Assembly (NCBI GenBank): GCA_902539165.1
Contig: CACBHY010000001.1
Span: 62,001-126,000, forward strand
Source of the DNA: an uncultured Pelagibacteraceae bacterium
GTDB taxonomy: Bacteria; Pseudomonadota; Alphaproteobacteria; Pelagibacterales; Pelagibacteraceae
DNA length: 64,000 nucleotides
Direction of reading: 5' to 3'
Shown here: positions 18,786-28,408 of the stretch, piece by piece
How positions within the stretch are numbered: position 1 is the stretch's first letter
Layout: each line of letters begins with the position of its first letter
Notes under the pieces: generated by a model
What the model was told of the DNA's origin: nothing
The model's database searches: none
What the model saw: only the letters and a program-made list of their open reading frames with translations
Program-made: the position numbers and the translations under genes

Positions 18786-19579
18786 TGCAAATTATTTCCG
18801 TTATAAATCAAAAGGGTGGGGTTGGTAAAACAACTTCGGTAATCAACTTAGCTGCTGGGTTATCACATCAGAATAAAAAAATTTTAGTTATAGACTTGGA
18901 CCCTCAAGGAAATGCTACCACTGGACTAGGATTATCAAACATAGACAATTCTTCAGAGACAATTTATGGAGTTCTAAATGGGACTAAAGAAATAATTGAC
19001 GTAATCAAAAAAACGAGTTTCAAAAATCTTGATATAATAACTTCTAACGTAGATTTATCTGGTCTTGAAGTTGAGACAGCAGATGACAGCAATAGAGCCT
19101 TCTTACTTAAATTGAAATTAACCGCATATTTAAACAATTCTAGAGGCATATATGATTATATATTGATAGACTGTCCACCATCTTTGAGCTTGTTGACTGT
19201 GATGGCATTGGTCTGCTCAAACTCACTTTTGGTACCACTACAAACTGAATTTTTTGCTTTAGAGGGATTAACTCAGTTGATGAAAACAATTGAGAGAATA
19301 AAAGCAAATCTTAATCCTAATTTAATCATCAGAGGGATACTTTTAACAATGTATGATAAAAGAAATAAACTATCTTCTCAAGTTGAGAAAGAGGCTAGAG
19401 ATTATTTTAATGATAAAGTTTATTCAACAGTGATCCCAAGGAATGTCAGATTGTCAGAGGCACCTTCTCATGGGATGCCAGTTTTGATTTATGATAAATC
19501 TTGCCCAGGTTCAAAAGCATATTTTAATTTTACAGATGAATTTTTAAATCAAGAGAAAACAATGGGTAGTGCTGCTTAA
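18785..19579 (+). CDS. parA: ParA, chromosome-partition ATPase (Soj)
   Basis: Walker-type ATPase that, with ParB, moves parS-bearing origins apart. It starts at GTG 18785, overlapping the rsmG TAG by one base. Deviant Walker A VINQKGGVGKTTSVINLA at 6-23, Walker A' IDLDPQGNATTGLG and Walker B YILIDCPPSLSLLT are all present. Length is 264, normal. The parB ATG overlaps its stop by one base. Confidence 0.96.
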   Translation: MQIISVINQKGGVGKTTSVINLAAGLSHQNKKILVIDLDPQGNATTGLGLSNIDNSSETIYGVLNGTKEIIDVIKKTSFKNLDIITSNVDLSGLEVETADDSNRAFLLKLKLTAYLNNSRGIYDYILIDCPPSLSLLTVMALVCSNSLLVPLQTEFFALEGLTQLMKTIERIKANLNPNLIIRGILLTMYDKRNKLSSQVEKEARDYFNDKVYSTVIPRNVRLSEAPSHGMPVLIYDKSCPGSKAYFNFTDEFLNQEKTMGSAA

Positions 19580-20427
19580 TGGATTCAAATAAAATAAAAA
19601 GAGGTCTTGGAAGAGGTCTATCGTCTTTAATAGGAGAGACAAAAATTGAAATTCAGAAAAATCAGTTACCTATAAACGATTTAGTACCCAACAAATATCA
19701 ACCTAGAAAAATATTTGATGAAGAATATCTTAACGAACTTATGAACTCAATTAGAGAAAGAGGAATTTTGCAACCAATTATTGTTAGAAAATCTAATGAT
19801 GATCAATCAAAATTTGAAATTATTGCAGGAGAGAGAAGGTGGCTGGCAGCACAAAAAGTTGGTCTACATAGTGTGCCAGTTGTTATAACAGAGGCAGATG
19901 ATTTAAAATCCCTGGAATTTGCAATAATTGAAAATGTTCAAAGACATGACTTAAATCCATTAGAGGAAGCACAAGGATATAAAAAGTTAATAGATCAATT
20001 TTCATATGATCAAGAAAAAGTTTCAAAATTTATTGGTAAAAGTCGTAGTTATGTTGCAAATGTACTTAGACTTTTGTTGCTTCCTGATGAAGTAGTAAAT
20101 CTAATCGAAAATCAAAAATTGTCCGCAGGCCACGCAAAAATTTTAGTTGGCCTTGCTAATGCTAAATTTGTGGCTGATAAGATTGTTGAAAAAAAACTTT
20201 CTGTTAGACAAGCTGAAAATTTTGTAAAATTTTTTAAAAATAAAAAACAAAAACGAAGTAACATAAAGGACGCAAATATTATGCATTTAGAAATGTCGAT
20301 TGTAAATAAAGTCGGTTTAAATGTTGAGATAAAAAACAAAAAAAACAATAAGGGAAAAATTTCTTTTGAATATAAAGATTTAGATCAATTAAATAAAATT
20401 ATCGAAATTGTAAAAAATAATTATTAA
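19579..20427 (+). CDS. parB: ParB, parS-binding CTPase (Spo0J)
   Basis: Binds parS and spreads as a CTP-dependent clamp. The N-terminus RGLGRGLSSLIGE interacts with ParA; LVPNKYQPRKIFDEEYLNEL and IIAGERRWLAAQ (CTP-binding GERR box) follow, then ENVQRHDLNPLEEAQGY and the helix-turn-helix FIGKSRSYVANVLRLL. Length is 282. The stop lies one base from the stop of convergent holA, with no terminator visible between them. Confidence 0.96.
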   Translation: MDSNKIKRGLGRGLSSLIGETKIEIQKNQLPINDLVPNKYQPRKIFDEEYLNELMNSIRERGILQPIIVRKSNDDQSKFEIIAGERRWLAAQKVGLHSVPVVITEADDLKSLEFAIIENVQRHDLNPLEEAQGYKKLIDQFSYDQEKVSKFIGKSRSYVANVLRLLLLPDEVVNLIENQKLSAGHAKILVGLANAKFVADKIVEKKLSVRQAENFVKFFKNKKQKRSNIKDANIMHLEMSIVNKVGLNVEIKNKKNNKGKISFEYKDLDQLNKIIEIVKNNY

Positions 20428-20428
20428 A

Positions 20429-21415
20429 TCAATGGGCAAGGTTTATTATAAAATCGGTTGTTATATTTAATGAGGATTCAGGTTTTTTTTTAATAATTAG
20501 CTCAATCTGATTTGTTTTTATCATTAAATCCTTGGTTTCTAAGTAATTTAAAGATGTCATTTGCTGCTTCACAATTTGTTTATCTTTCCAAAAAATGGGT
20601 GGTTTAAAAGATGATATTGCAACATCAATGTTATCTTTCTTAATATTTAATTGTTCGTGAATTTTAAGTAGTCTTTTCAATTTCAATAATAAAGTTCTTA
20701 AAATAATTATACAGTCTTCCGAAGTAAAATTGTTTTCATTAAGAATTTTAAGCAACACAGTTTTATTTTTTGATAAACAGCTATCTACTAGCTCTGAGAT
20801 ACTATAATTTTCTGACAAATTAGTAATTTTTAAAACATCTGAAATACTAATTGTTTTTTTATTTAGTGCAAAATTTTCAATTTTTTTTAATTCATTTTTG
20901 AGATTATTTCTATCTCCTGAGGCTCGATCTACAATTATATTTATAAGTTGTTGAGAAATTTTTATGTTTTTTTCTCTCATAAATTTTACAGCAATACCAC
21001 TTAAGGTTTGAAAATTATCTTCATAAACTGGGATGCACGCAACTTTTTTTTCTTTTTCAAAAAATTTTCTTATTTTAGATTTTTTTTCAAGAACACCAGA
21101 CAAAAGTATTATATGTAAGTCTTCAACCTCTTTAGAAATGATATCTTCAATTATATTTAAAATTTTATCGCTTGCTCTATTAATAATAAATACTTTTTCG
21201 TTTTCAAAAAATGATTTATTTGAAATATTCTGTTCAAAATCATTTAAATTTTTAAAAATTTCTGCCTCATCATATTTAAAAAGGTTTTTTGTTAAATTTG
21301 GTAAAAGTATCTCTTCAACCACGTCGTCTAATAGTCCTTTATTGACTCCATAAATAAGAAAAAATTTTATGTTTTTTAAATTGTGTTTTTTTAATTCAAA
21401 ACTTTTTATTATCAT
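20429..21415 (-). CDS. holA: HolA, DNA polymerase III delta subunit (clamp loader)
   Basis: 328 residues, poorly conserved but with the delta-subunit pattern: an early FFLIYGVNKGLLDDVVEEIL nucleotide-fold segment, VFIINRASDKILNIIEDI, IILLSGVLEKKSKIRKFFEKEKKVACIPVYED and the helical collar DRASGDRNNLKNELKKIENFAL. The order leuS-lptE-holA is the classic proteobacterial arrangement and raises confidence. Its ATG overlaps the lptE stop by 4 bases. The strong Lys/Asn bias makes it look unlike E. coli HolA. Confidence 0.85.
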   Translation of the reverse strand: MIIKSFELKKHNLKNIKFFLIYGVNKGLLDDVVEEILLPNLTKNLFKYDEAEIFKNLNDFEQNISNKSFFENEKVFIINRASDKILNIIEDIISKEVEDLHIILLSGVLEKKSKIRKFFEKEKKVACIPVYEDNFQTLSGIAVKFMREKNIKISQQLINIIVDRASGDRNNLKNELKKIENFALNKKTISISDVLKITNLSENYSISELVDSCLSKNKTVLLKILNENNFTSEDCIIILRTLLLKLKRLLKIHEQLNIKKDNIDVAISSFKPPIFWKDKQIVKQQMTSLNYLETKDLMIKTNQIELIIKKKPESSLNITTDFIINLAH

Positions 21416-21867
21416 GAATAATTAAGATAAAATAATATATCCTCAGCCATATCTTTAATTAAATTTTCTTCAACTTTATTTTGATACTCTTTAAATCTAA
21501 ATTTGTTCTCATCGGCATTATACGTAAAGTCTTTTTTCAAGGTTTTTTCACTGACCAATTTATTATTACTATCTAAAATTTTAAATTTAACAAATATTGT
21601 TGTTCTATAAGAAGTTGCTTGCCCTTTGGAATTTTTTGAAGCTTCAATTACACTCTTATCTGCTTCAATAGTTATTCTATTCAAGTCTTCATCATTTTTA
21701 ATTATCACCAAGGGAAGGCTAACTAAAATTTTTTTGCCTACTTCTGAATTCCCTATTAATTGAATTTCATTAATCTTGAAATTATTATCTTCGTTCTTTG
21801 ATTTATATAATGGTTGATAACCACAAGAGGTAATAAAAAAAATTAACAATATAAAAAATTTATTCAT
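21412..21867 (-). CDS. lptE: LptE-like LPS-assembly lipoprotein
   Basis: 151-residue lipoprotein: signal peptide [21 protein letters not shown] with the lipobox Cys at about 15, and the CGYQPLY start common to LptE proteins. LptE plugs the LptD barrel that inserts lipopolysaccharide in the outer membrane. Core strands such as INEIQLIGNSEVGKKIL are weakly conserved; position between leuS and holA is what makes the assignment firm. Confidence 0.85.
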   Translation of the reverse strand: MNKFFILLIFFITSCGYQPLYKSKNEDNNFKINEIQLIGNSEVGKKILVSLPLVIIKNDEDLNRITIEADKSVIEASKNSKGQATSYRTTIFVKFKILDSNNKLVSEKTLKKDFTYNADENKFRFKEYQNKVEENLIKDMAEDILFYLNYS

Positions 21868-24404
21868 TATTTTACGATTAAGTTAATAATTCTATCCTTA
21901 ATATAAATCGTTTTGAACAATTTTTTTTCTAATAAGTATTTATCAAGGGATTTATCATTTTGTATTTTTTCTATAATTATTTTTTCTTTCAAGTTTCTTT
22001 CAACTGATATTACCGATCTTTTTTTTCCGTTAATTTGAACCACAATATTACACATGTCACTTTGAAGAAATTTTTCATTTACTTTTGGCCATGATATTTC
22101 ATCTTTTTCATTTAAACTTTCCAAACACTCATTTATTATGTGGGGAATAACTGGCATCATGACAATTAATATTTTCTTATAATTTTCCCTTAGGTTTGAG
22201 AAATGCAGTTCATTTTCACTAACTTTGTTAAAGAAAGAATAGAATTCGTGGAAAACCGAGATAATAACGTTGTATCTAAAACTTTCCAAAGCATAATTAA
22301 TTTTACTTATTGCTTGATTGACAAAAAAATCTATCTTTTCATTACTTTCGGCAGTCTTCTGTTTAGTTATTTTAAGAATTTTCTCATTCAATAACCAAAA
22401 TTTTTGGACATATCTGAATGCAGATGCCATCCCGCTGTCAGACCATTGAATATCTTTTTCAGGAGGGCTATCAGATAAAATAAAAAATCTTACAGCATCA
22501 GCACCGTATGCTTCAATCATTTTTCCTGGATCAATAGTATTCTTTTTTGATTTTGACATAGACTCAGATGGTCCAACCATAACTTTTTCTTCTGGCCTAT
22601 TTTTTATTAAATATTTTTCACCATCTTCCGAATAAACCTCATCTGGATTAAGCCAATTATTATTTTGATCTTTAAAAGTTTGGTGACAAACCATTCCTTG
22701 AGTAAACAAACCCCGGAATGGTTCTTTTAAATTAAAAGTTTTATTATCCATATCAATAGCTCTTACGAAAAATCTTGAATATAATAAGTGTAGTATTGCA
22801 TGCTCAACACCACCAATGTATTGATCAACAGGCATCCAATATTTTATTTCGTCCTCATTAAAAGCCTTTTCTTTATTATTTGATGAGCAGAATCTTAAAA
22901 AATACCAAGAAGAATCAACAAAGGTATCCAATGTATCAGTTTCTCGAATGCATTTTTTACCGTTAATTATAATTGATTTCCATTCTTCTTGAGTATCTAA
23001 TGGATTTCCATCTGTATTAAACTTTTCAATATCAGGAAGTTTTACTGGAAGATCTTCCTGTGGTATTTTAATTACCTCATTATTTTCATCATAAGCAATT
23101 GGAATTGGACATCCCCAATATCTTTGTCTTGATATTCCCCAATCTTTAAGTCTGTAATTTGTTTTTTTATTTCCTAAATTGTTTTTTTCTAGATATTTAA
23201 TTGTTTCTGAAATTGATTTTTCTGGTGCTGATAAGCCATTTAAAAAATCTGAATTAATCATAACACCTGGACCGGTGTGTGGCTCTGTATCCACAACATA
23301 ATCATCATTCTCATTTTTAGGTTTGACTACCGTTTTAATTTCTAAATTATATTTTTTTGCAAAATCAAAATCTCTTTGATCGTGCGCGGGGCATCCAAAA
23401 ACAGCACCAAATCCATAATCCATTAAAACAAAATTTGCAAAATAAACTGGGACTTTATTCGTATTGTTTATAGGGTTTATAGCCATTAAGTCAGTTTTAA
23501 ATCCAATTTTTTCAGCTTGTGCAATCGACTCTTCCGTGGTCCCAGTTTTTGAACAGTTTTCTTTAAACTTAATGAATTCAGGGTCATTTTCGTAATATTT
23601 TGATAAAGGGTGGTCAACAGAAAGAGCTAAAAAAGAAAAACCAAATAATGTATCGGGTCTAGTCGTGTAGCATTTAATTGAGTTTACTTTATCTGAACCT
23701 TCTATCTTAAAATCAATTTCACATCCAAAGGATTTACCTATCCAATTCTTTTGCATTATTTTAACTTTTTCGGGCCACTCGTCTAATTTGCCAAGATCAC
23801 TAAGTAGCTCTTCAGAAAAATGAGAAATTTTAAAAAACCACTGATTAAGTTTTTTTCTTTCAACAACAGCCCCTGATCTCCACCCTTTTCCATCCACAAC
23901 TTGCTCATTTGCAAGAACAGTATTATCTACAGGGTCCCAATTTACGTAACTTTCTTTTCTATAAACTAATCCTTTATCATATAGGTTTAAAAAAATTTTT
24001 TGTTGATGCTTATAATAATCAGGAGAACAGGTGGAAATTTCTCGTTCCCAATCTATCGAAAGACCTAATTCCTTTAATTGGTCTTTCATATTTTTTATGT
24101 TTTCTTCCGTCCATCTTTTTGGACTTAAATTATTTTGTCTTGCAGCGTTTTCTGCAGGCATACCAAAAGAGTCCCATCCCATAGGATGTAGAACATTGTA
24201 TCCTTGAAGTTTTTTATATCTTGCTAGAACATCACCTATTGCATAGTTTCTTACATGACCCATATGAATCTTTCCAGATGGATAAGGAAACATTTCTAAA
24301 CAATAAAATTTCTCACCATCAGTTTTTAATGCTTTGAAAGATTTATTATTCTCCCAATATTTTTGCCACTTATTTTCAATTATTTTAAAATTATATCTAT
24401 CCAC
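21867..24404 (-). CDS. leuS: LeuS, leucyl-tRNA synthetase
   Basis: Class I synthetase of 845 residues. The HIGH-type motif appears as [19 protein letters not shown] near 41-59, the editing (CP1) domain includes [20 protein letters not shown] and the KMSKS loop is [13 protein letters not shown] near 620. The C-terminal domain ends with [13 protein letters not shown]. It shares one base with the lptE start. A 16-base gap separates it from the upstream DUF3576 gene. Confidence 0.97.
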   Translation of the reverse strand: MDRYNFKIIENKWQKYWENNKSFKALKTDGEKFYCLEMFPYPSGKIHMGHVRNYAIGDVLARYKKLQGYNVLHPMGWDSFGMPAENAARQNNLSPKRWTEENIKNMKDQLKELGLSIDWEREISTCSPDYYKHQQKIFLNLYDKGLVYRKESYVNWDPVDNTVLANEQVVDGKGWRSGAVVERKKLNQWFFKISHFSEELLSDLGKLDEWPEKVKIMQKNWIGKSFGCEIDFKIEGSDKVNSIKCYTTRPDTLFGFSFLALSVDHPLSKYYENDPEFIKFKENCSKTGTTEESIAQAEKIGFKTDLMAINPINNTNKVPVYFANFVLMDYGFGAVFGCPAHDQRDFDFAKKYNLEIKTVVKPKNENDDYVVDTEPHTGPGVMINSDFLNGLSAPEKSISETIKYLEKNNLGNKKTNYRLKDWGISRQRYWGCPIPIAYDENNEVIKIPQEDLPVKLPDIEKFNTDGNPLDTQEEWKSIIINGKKCIRETDTLDTFVDSSWYFLRFCSSNNKEKAFNEDEIKYWMPVDQYIGGVEHAILHLLYSRFFVRAIDMDNKTFNLKEPFRGLFTQGMVCHQTFKDQNNNWLNPDEVYSEDGEKYLIKNRPEEKVMVGPSESMSKSKKNTIDPGKMIEAYGADAVRFFILSDSPPEKDIQWSDSGMASAFRYVQKFWLLNEKILKITKQKTAESNEKIDFFVNQAISKINYALESFRYNVIISVFHEFYSFFNKVSENELHFSNLRENYKKILIVMMPVIPHIINECLESLNEKDEISWPKVNEKFLQSDMCNIVVQINGKKRSVISVERNLKEKIIIEKIQNDKSLDKYLLEKKLFKTIYIKDRIINLIVK

Positions 24405-24420
24405 GTAGACTCTTTATGAA

Positions 24421-24987
24421 TTACTGTTTATCGTCAGATGTCAGTATGGTATTTAATGGTCTTTTTTTATTTGAATCAACCATATCTTTTTTATATTTCG
24501 CTGCTTTTTTTAAAATTGCAACTTTTAGTTCATTTTCTATTTTAGGATTGCTTTGTAAAACTTTGCAATTCATATCTGTCTTGCATTCTTTACTAAAGAC
24601 TTGAATTTTAAGTGCATCAGCTCTTATTTCATTCGACAAAAATCTTATTGAAATTTTCACTGAGTCATTAGAATCATTTTGATCGCTATACCAGTCTGTG
24701 ATTATAAGACCTCCCCCATAATCTGCAGAAGTTAAAGGCATAAAATCTAATATATCTAAGCTTGCTCTCCACATCTCATTAGAAGTTGCAAAATTAAAAT
24801 CTCCACCTTTTTTATTTCCACCCATTATTTGAAAACCCTTGCCTTCTTGAATGTTTTTTTGAACTCTTTTTTCTGGTTCAGGCGGATAATCTTTCGCACT
24901 TACAGGACGATATATGCCGCAAGAATTAAGATTAGTCACTACCATTAATAGAAGTACCAGTTTAAATGATGTAATTCGTAAATTCAT
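24421..24987 (-). CDS. DUF3576 lipoprotein
   Basis: 188 residues with signal MNLRITSFKLVLLLMVVTNLNSCGIY and a lipobox Cys at about 23. The body contains NEMWRASLDILDFMPLTSADYGGGLIITDWYSD and ISIRFLSNEIRADALKIQVF, hallmarks of the DUF3576 family found upstream of leuS in alphaproteobacteria. Function unknown; outer-membrane or periplasmic location is inferred from the lipobox. It heads the leftward leuS-lptE-holA unit. Confidence 0.88.
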   Translation of the reverse strand: MNLRITSFKLVLLLMVVTNLNSCGIYRPVSAKDYPPEPEKRVQKNIQEGKGFQIMGGNKKGGDFNFATSNEMWRASLDILDFMPLTSADYGGGLIITDWYSDQNDSNDSVKISIRFLSNEIRADALKIQVFSKECKTDMNCKVLQSNPKIENELKVAILKKAAKYKKDMVDSNKKRPLNTILTSDDKQ

Positions 24988-25207
24988 TGGGTAATTTTTA
25001 GTAAAACAATCATATACATCAAGAAGTGTGTAAAGGGTAATATTTTGTTAGATCATTCAAAAACCCTTATACAATAGGTGTTAATGGTGTTGCATATTTA
25101 CAACAATATTTTAAAAAATTAGTAAAAGCTTATTTAATAAAGCAAATTTTAATCACAAATGATATTTATAGCCAGTTTATAATTATAAAACAAAAATAGG
25201 AGTAAAT
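24988..25207. other. Divergent promoter region of DUF3576-leuS and porin
   Basis: A 220-base AT-rich gap. A perfect palindrome TTTATAATTATAAA lies at 25176-25189, just before the strong Shine-Dalgarno AGGAG at 25198-25202 and the porin ATG. A short inverted repeat, GTTG then CAAC, sits near 25092. I cannot place either promoter with confidence. Confidence 0.5.
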
Positions 25208-26116
25208 ATGAACAACATAACAAAAATTGGATTGACTGCATTAGCAGGCTCTCTAGTTGCTACTTCTGCGTTTGCAGGAGGTATGAGTGTTAGTGGTTCT
25301 GCAAAAGTTACTTACAAAGGTGGAACAGGTAACAGTGCAGCTAACAACTTTAGCAATTCAAAAGGAATTACATTTTCTGGTTCAGGCGAATTAGACAATG
25401 GTTTCACAGTTAGTACATCTTACACTATGACAGATGCTGCGTTCTCAGCTTCAAACGTATCTTTAGATATGGGTGATGCTGGAACACTACATTTCATGAA
25501 TAGTACTGCATTAGCTGGTATCGACAAATACGATGATGTTATGCCAACTGCTGGTGAAGAAGTTTGGGATGATGTAGATAAAGATGACAATGGTGTTGTT
25601 GGTGTACATGCTGATAACGCATTTGGTTACGTTGTATCTGCTATGGGTATGACTGTATCTGCTGGTTACTCAGACGATGCTTATGGAAGAGATACTTCAG
25701 TTGTATTAGTTGCTGATGAGCTAATGGATGGCCTACAAGTAGGTTATGGTATTGGTACAGAAGCTACAAGTGAAACTGCTGAAACAGATCACTCTACATT
25801 GTGGGCGAAGTATACTGTAGGTATGGCAACTGTTGGTTTCCAACGTTCAGCACTTGACAATGCTAACGCTGACGAAGATAGAGATGCAATGGCAATTTCA
25901 TTAGCAATTAATGAAAATATGAGTGTATCTTATGGTGTATCAAGTGTAGAATTCGAAGCTTCAGGAAAAAGTGACGAAGACAGCTCAGGAATTTCTGCCT
26001 CTTACACAACTGGTGGTATGACTATCTCTGCAATATCTAATAAAACAGATGCAGTTGCTGGTTCAGCCGCGACTGATAAAGAATACAGAGAAGTATCAGT
26101 TTCATTCGCGTTTTAA
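25208..26116 (+). CDS. Outer-membrane porin, SAR11 type
   Basis: 302 residues: signal peptide MNNITKIGLTALAGSLVATSAFA, then alternating beta-strands (MSVSGSAKVTYKGGTGNS, GITFSGSGELDNGFTVSTSYTM, VGYGIGTEATSE) and a C-terminal YREVSVSFAF ending in Phe, the BAM recognition signal. It belongs to the gram-negative porin superfamily. Few Lys/Asn-rich stretches and many Gly/Ala/Asp codons set it apart from its neighbours, as expected for a highly expressed barrel. It has one of the best ribosome sites in the window (AGGAG, 5 bases from ATG) and a strong terminator. Confidence 0.92.
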   Translation: MNNITKIGLTALAGSLVATSAFAGGMSVSGSAKVTYKGGTGNSAANNFSNSKGITFSGSGELDNGFTVSTSYTMTDAAFSASNVSLDMGDAGTLHFMNSTALAGIDKYDDVMPTAGEEVWDDVDKDDNGVVGVHADNAFGYVVSAMGMTVSAGYSDDAYGRDTSVVLVADELMDGLQVGYGIGTEATSETAETDHSTLWAKYTVGMATVGFQRSALDNANADEDRDAMAISLAINENMSVSYGVSSVEFEASGKSDEDSSGISASYTTGGMTISAISNKTDAVAGSAATDKEYREVSVSFAF

Positions 26117-26140
26117 TTAAACCGATATTTAATTATTTAA

Positions 26141-26170
26141 ACGGCCCCTTTATGGGGCCGTTTTTTTTTG
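26141..26170 (+). terminator. Rho-independent terminator of the porin gene
   Basis: Stem ACGGCCCC / GGGGCCGT closes a four-base TTTA loop and is followed by a run of Ts. The last coding codons and stop of the convergent thiE-like gene run through the stem, so the downstream gene ends inside the terminator. It is one of only three clear intrinsic terminators I found. Confidence 0.93.
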
Positions 26171-26698
26171 GAAGAAAGAAATACCAGCATAACCAGAAAC
26201 GTTAAGTAATTTTATTTTATTTAGATTAGTTTTTTTAATACCACCAAGCGCAATAAATCTTACCTTATTATTTAAGGTCAAAATATTAAACTTTGAAATG
26301 TTTAAAAAATTGTTTGTTTTTTTAACTTTAAAAGTTGGAGATAAAAAAATTGATTTACACCCTTGTTTTTTTTTAATCAAAATTTCTTTAAAATTGTGAG
26401 CAGATCCAATGATATCAAAATTTTTTGGAATAACGTATTTTATATAGTTTATCTGATGGTTAAATGCAGGGATATAAATACCATTTAGCTTATATTTTAA
26501 AGCAAGTTTGATATTATTAGACAGGAATAGTTTTAAACCATGTTTTTTGCAAAAACTTTTAAGTAAAATTAGTGTACTTGTATTAATGTTTTTTTTATAG
26601 TTACGATAAATTATATGAATATTTTTATTAAGATTTTTTAAATCTGAATAATTATAATCATTTACATAACAATATAACTGAGAGTATTTTTTTTGCAT
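26150..26698 (-). CDS. ThiE/TenI-like thiamine phosphate synthase family protein
   Basis: 182 residues. The (beta/alpha) barrel signature appears as KLNGIYIPAFNHQI, DIIGSAHNFKEILIKKKQGCKSIFLSPTFKVKK and VRFIALGGIKKTNLNKIKLLNVSGYAGISFF, which parallel ThiE's GVH, GxSxH, DYxxxGP-F-T-TK and GGI-N motifs. Canonical residues of the ThiE pyrophosphate site are partly changed, so true ThiE activity versus a TenI-like or divergent role is open. Its 3' end enters the porin terminator; its ATG at 26698 overlaps the yggS start on the other strand. Confidence 0.7.
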   Translation of the reverse strand: MQKKYSQLYCYVNDYNYSDLKNLNKNIHIIYRNYKKNINTSTLILLKSFCKKHGLKLFLSNNIKLALKYKLNGIYIPAFNHQINYIKYVIPKNFDIIGSAHNFKEILIKKKQGCKSIFLSPTFKVKKTNNFLNISKFNILTLNNKVRFIALGGIKKTNLNKIKLLNVSGYAGISFFQKKTAP

Positions 26699-27343
26699 AA
26701 ATCAATTAATAATCTAAATTTAATAAAAGAGAATTTAAAGTTAAAAGTAAAAGATTACGATAAGACCAAAATTATAGCTGTAAGTAAAACTTTTCCTTCA
26801 GAGAAAATTATGCCATTAATCGAGTATGGACATTTAGATTTTGGTGAAAACAAAGTTCAAGAAGCAATTGATAAATGGTCAGATATAAAATTAAATTTCC
26901 CAAAAATTAAACTTCACCTAATTGGAAAACTTCAAACAAATAAAGTAAAGTTTGCCGTTAAAATATTTGACTATATTCATTCAGTAGATAGTGAAAAGCT
27001 TGCAAAAAAAATTGCTGATGAAGAAATAAAAATAAATAAGAAAATTAAAATATTTATTCAAGTAAATATCGGTAACGAACAGCAAAAATCAGGGATAAAC
27101 AAAAGTCAATTGCAAGATTTTTACTTATTCTGCAAAAAACTAAATCTTAATATTGTTGGATTAATGTGCATTCCACCTGTTGATCAAGATACGATTTCTT
27201 TCTTTAAAGAGATGCAAACTTTAACTCATGATCTTAAACTTAATGAGTTGAGTATGGGCATGTCATCTGATTATATTGAAGCCGCTCGATACTCATCAAC
27301 ATTTTTAAGAATTGGATCTAGTATTTTTGGTCAAAGAGGTTAA
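26693..27343 (+). CDS. yggS: YggS/PLPBP family pyridoxal phosphate-binding protein
   Basis: PLP homeostasis protein with an alanine racemase-like barrel. Lys of KIIAVSKTFP binds PLP; DFGENKVQEAIDKW, LHLIGKLQTNKVKF, IQVNIGNEQQKSGI, GLMCIPP and LSMGMSSDYIEAA follow the family exactly. Length is 216. The start is TTG within TTGCAT, whose complement contains the ATG of the divergent ThiE-like gene, so the two starts overlap by 6 bases and no upstream leader separates them. Its stop shares TTAA with the convergent transpeptidase. Confidence 0.92.
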   Translation: MHKSINNLNLIKENLKLKVKDYDKTKIIAVSKTFPSEKIMPLIEYGHLDFGENKVQEAIDKWSDIKLNFPKIKLHLIGKLQTNKVKFAVKIFDYIHSVDSEKLAKKIADEEIKINKKIKIFIQVNIGNEQQKSGINKSQLQDFYLFCKKLNLNIVGLMCIPPVDQDTISFFKEMQTLTHDLKLNELSMGMSSDYIEAARYSSTFLRIGSSIFGQRG

Positions 27344-27831
27344 TAAATTTTAATCTTCGTTTTTTTATTGATAATTTTTAACATTATTAAAAAGTCCTTT
27401 TTTTTAAGTGCAATACATCCAGTGGTTGGTTTGAAATCTTTTGTGAGATGTATAAATATGCAACTTCCCTTTCCAGCAATTCTTTTAGAGTTATATTTTA
27501 TTGGAATTAATAAATCATATTTATTGTCTTTCCTAAAGAGCCTCTCATGATGAACATCATTATTCGTACTTATCAATCTATTATAATATCGAGAGCTTTC
27601 TACATCGTCACACCAGCCCATTGATTTTTTAATCCTTATACATTTTAATTTTGTATCAAGTTTCTTAATACGGTCATTCCTAAAATAAAGTGGCCCAATA
27701 TGAAACATTCCAATAGGAGTATGTTTATCTCCTTCAATTTTTTTTTTAGCTAGTCCTTTTTTTCCAATACAGCAACGAAAATTAAAACTATCTATTTTAA
27801 GAGTATGTTTATTTTTTAAATAAATTATCAT
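27340..27831 (-). CDS. L,D-transpeptidase (YkuD domain)
   Basis: 163 residues from the ATG at 27831; the ORF-track start at 27945 would run 38 residues into the divergent regulator, so I reject it. The YkuD catalytic pattern is seen as SCIFIHLTKDFKPTTGCIALKKKD (His and Cys of HX-SXGCxR/A type), preceded by KHTPIGMFHIGPLYFR. Members cross-link peptidoglycan or anchor lipoproteins, or in short forms cut or exchange D-amino acids. No signal peptide is obvious in the chosen form, which is a caution. Confidence 0.82.
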   Translation of the reverse strand: MIIYLKNKHTLKIDSFNFRCCIGKKGLAKKKIEGDKHTPIGMFHIGPLYFRNDRIKKLDTKLKCIRIKKSMGWCDDVESSRYYNRLISTNNDVHHERLFRKDNKYDLLIPIKYNSKRIAGKGSCIFIHLTKDFKPTTGCIALKKKDFLIMLKIINKKTKIKIY

Positions 27832-27844
27832 ATCTTGTTTATAT

Positions 27845-28408
27845 ATGGATAGACCAAATTTAATAATATTCAAATTTAATACTTTATATGAAATTTTAAA
27901 AGAGCTAGATGAATATTTGAACTTTGAGATAATTGAAGCTACCAATGAAAAAATTCTTCAAGAATTAAAAATTTCTTCAAAAAATTTTTTGATTTTAACT
28001 TCGAAAAACATCCAAGATGTAGACAAGCAACTTTATTTTGACAATTTACCTATAAAGTTTTTTAAATTATTAGAAAAGATTAATATTAATTTTATCAAAT
28101 CTCAATTTAATCAAAAATCCGAATTAAGTATTGGTAAATATAAACTAAACTTAAACTCAAGGGAATTGATCGAAGAAAATGTTAAACTTAAATTAACTGA
28201 AAAAGAGTCGAATATAATTTTATTTTTATATAATTCTAAAAATCCAGTAACCATTAATCAGCTCCAATCTGAAGTTTGGGGTTATAATTCTAAGTTAGAT
28301 ACTCACACGGTTGAAACTCACGTTTATAGATTAAGAAAAAAGTTACTAAAAAATTTTAACGATAATAGTTTTATTCAAAGTAAAAAAAATGGTTACCAAA
28401 TTAAATAA
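27845..28408 (+). CDS. OmpR-type winged-helix regulator with a degenerate receiver
   Basis: 187 residues. The C-terminal 95 form a trans_reg_C winged helix: LKLTEKESNIILFLYNSKNPVTINQLQSEVWGYNSKLDTHTVETHVYRLRKKL ending in KKNGYQIK. The N-terminal 90 have receiver-like spacing (FLILTSKN then LPIKFFKLLEKI) but lack the acidic pocket and phospho-acceptor Asp, so control by phosphorylation is unlikely. No kinase gene is nearby. It is divergent from the L,D-transpeptidase across 13 bases and overlaps the arfA-like ORF by 20 bases. Confidence 0.82.
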   Translation: MDRPNLIIFKFNTLYEILKELDEYLNFEIIEATNEKILQELKISSKNFLILTSKNIQDVDKQLYFDNLPIKFFKLLEKININFIKSQFNQKSELSIGKYKLNLNSRELIEENVKLKLTEKESNIILFLYNSKNPVTINQLQSEVWGYNSKLDTHTVETHVYRLRKKLLKNFNDNSFIQSKKNGYQIK

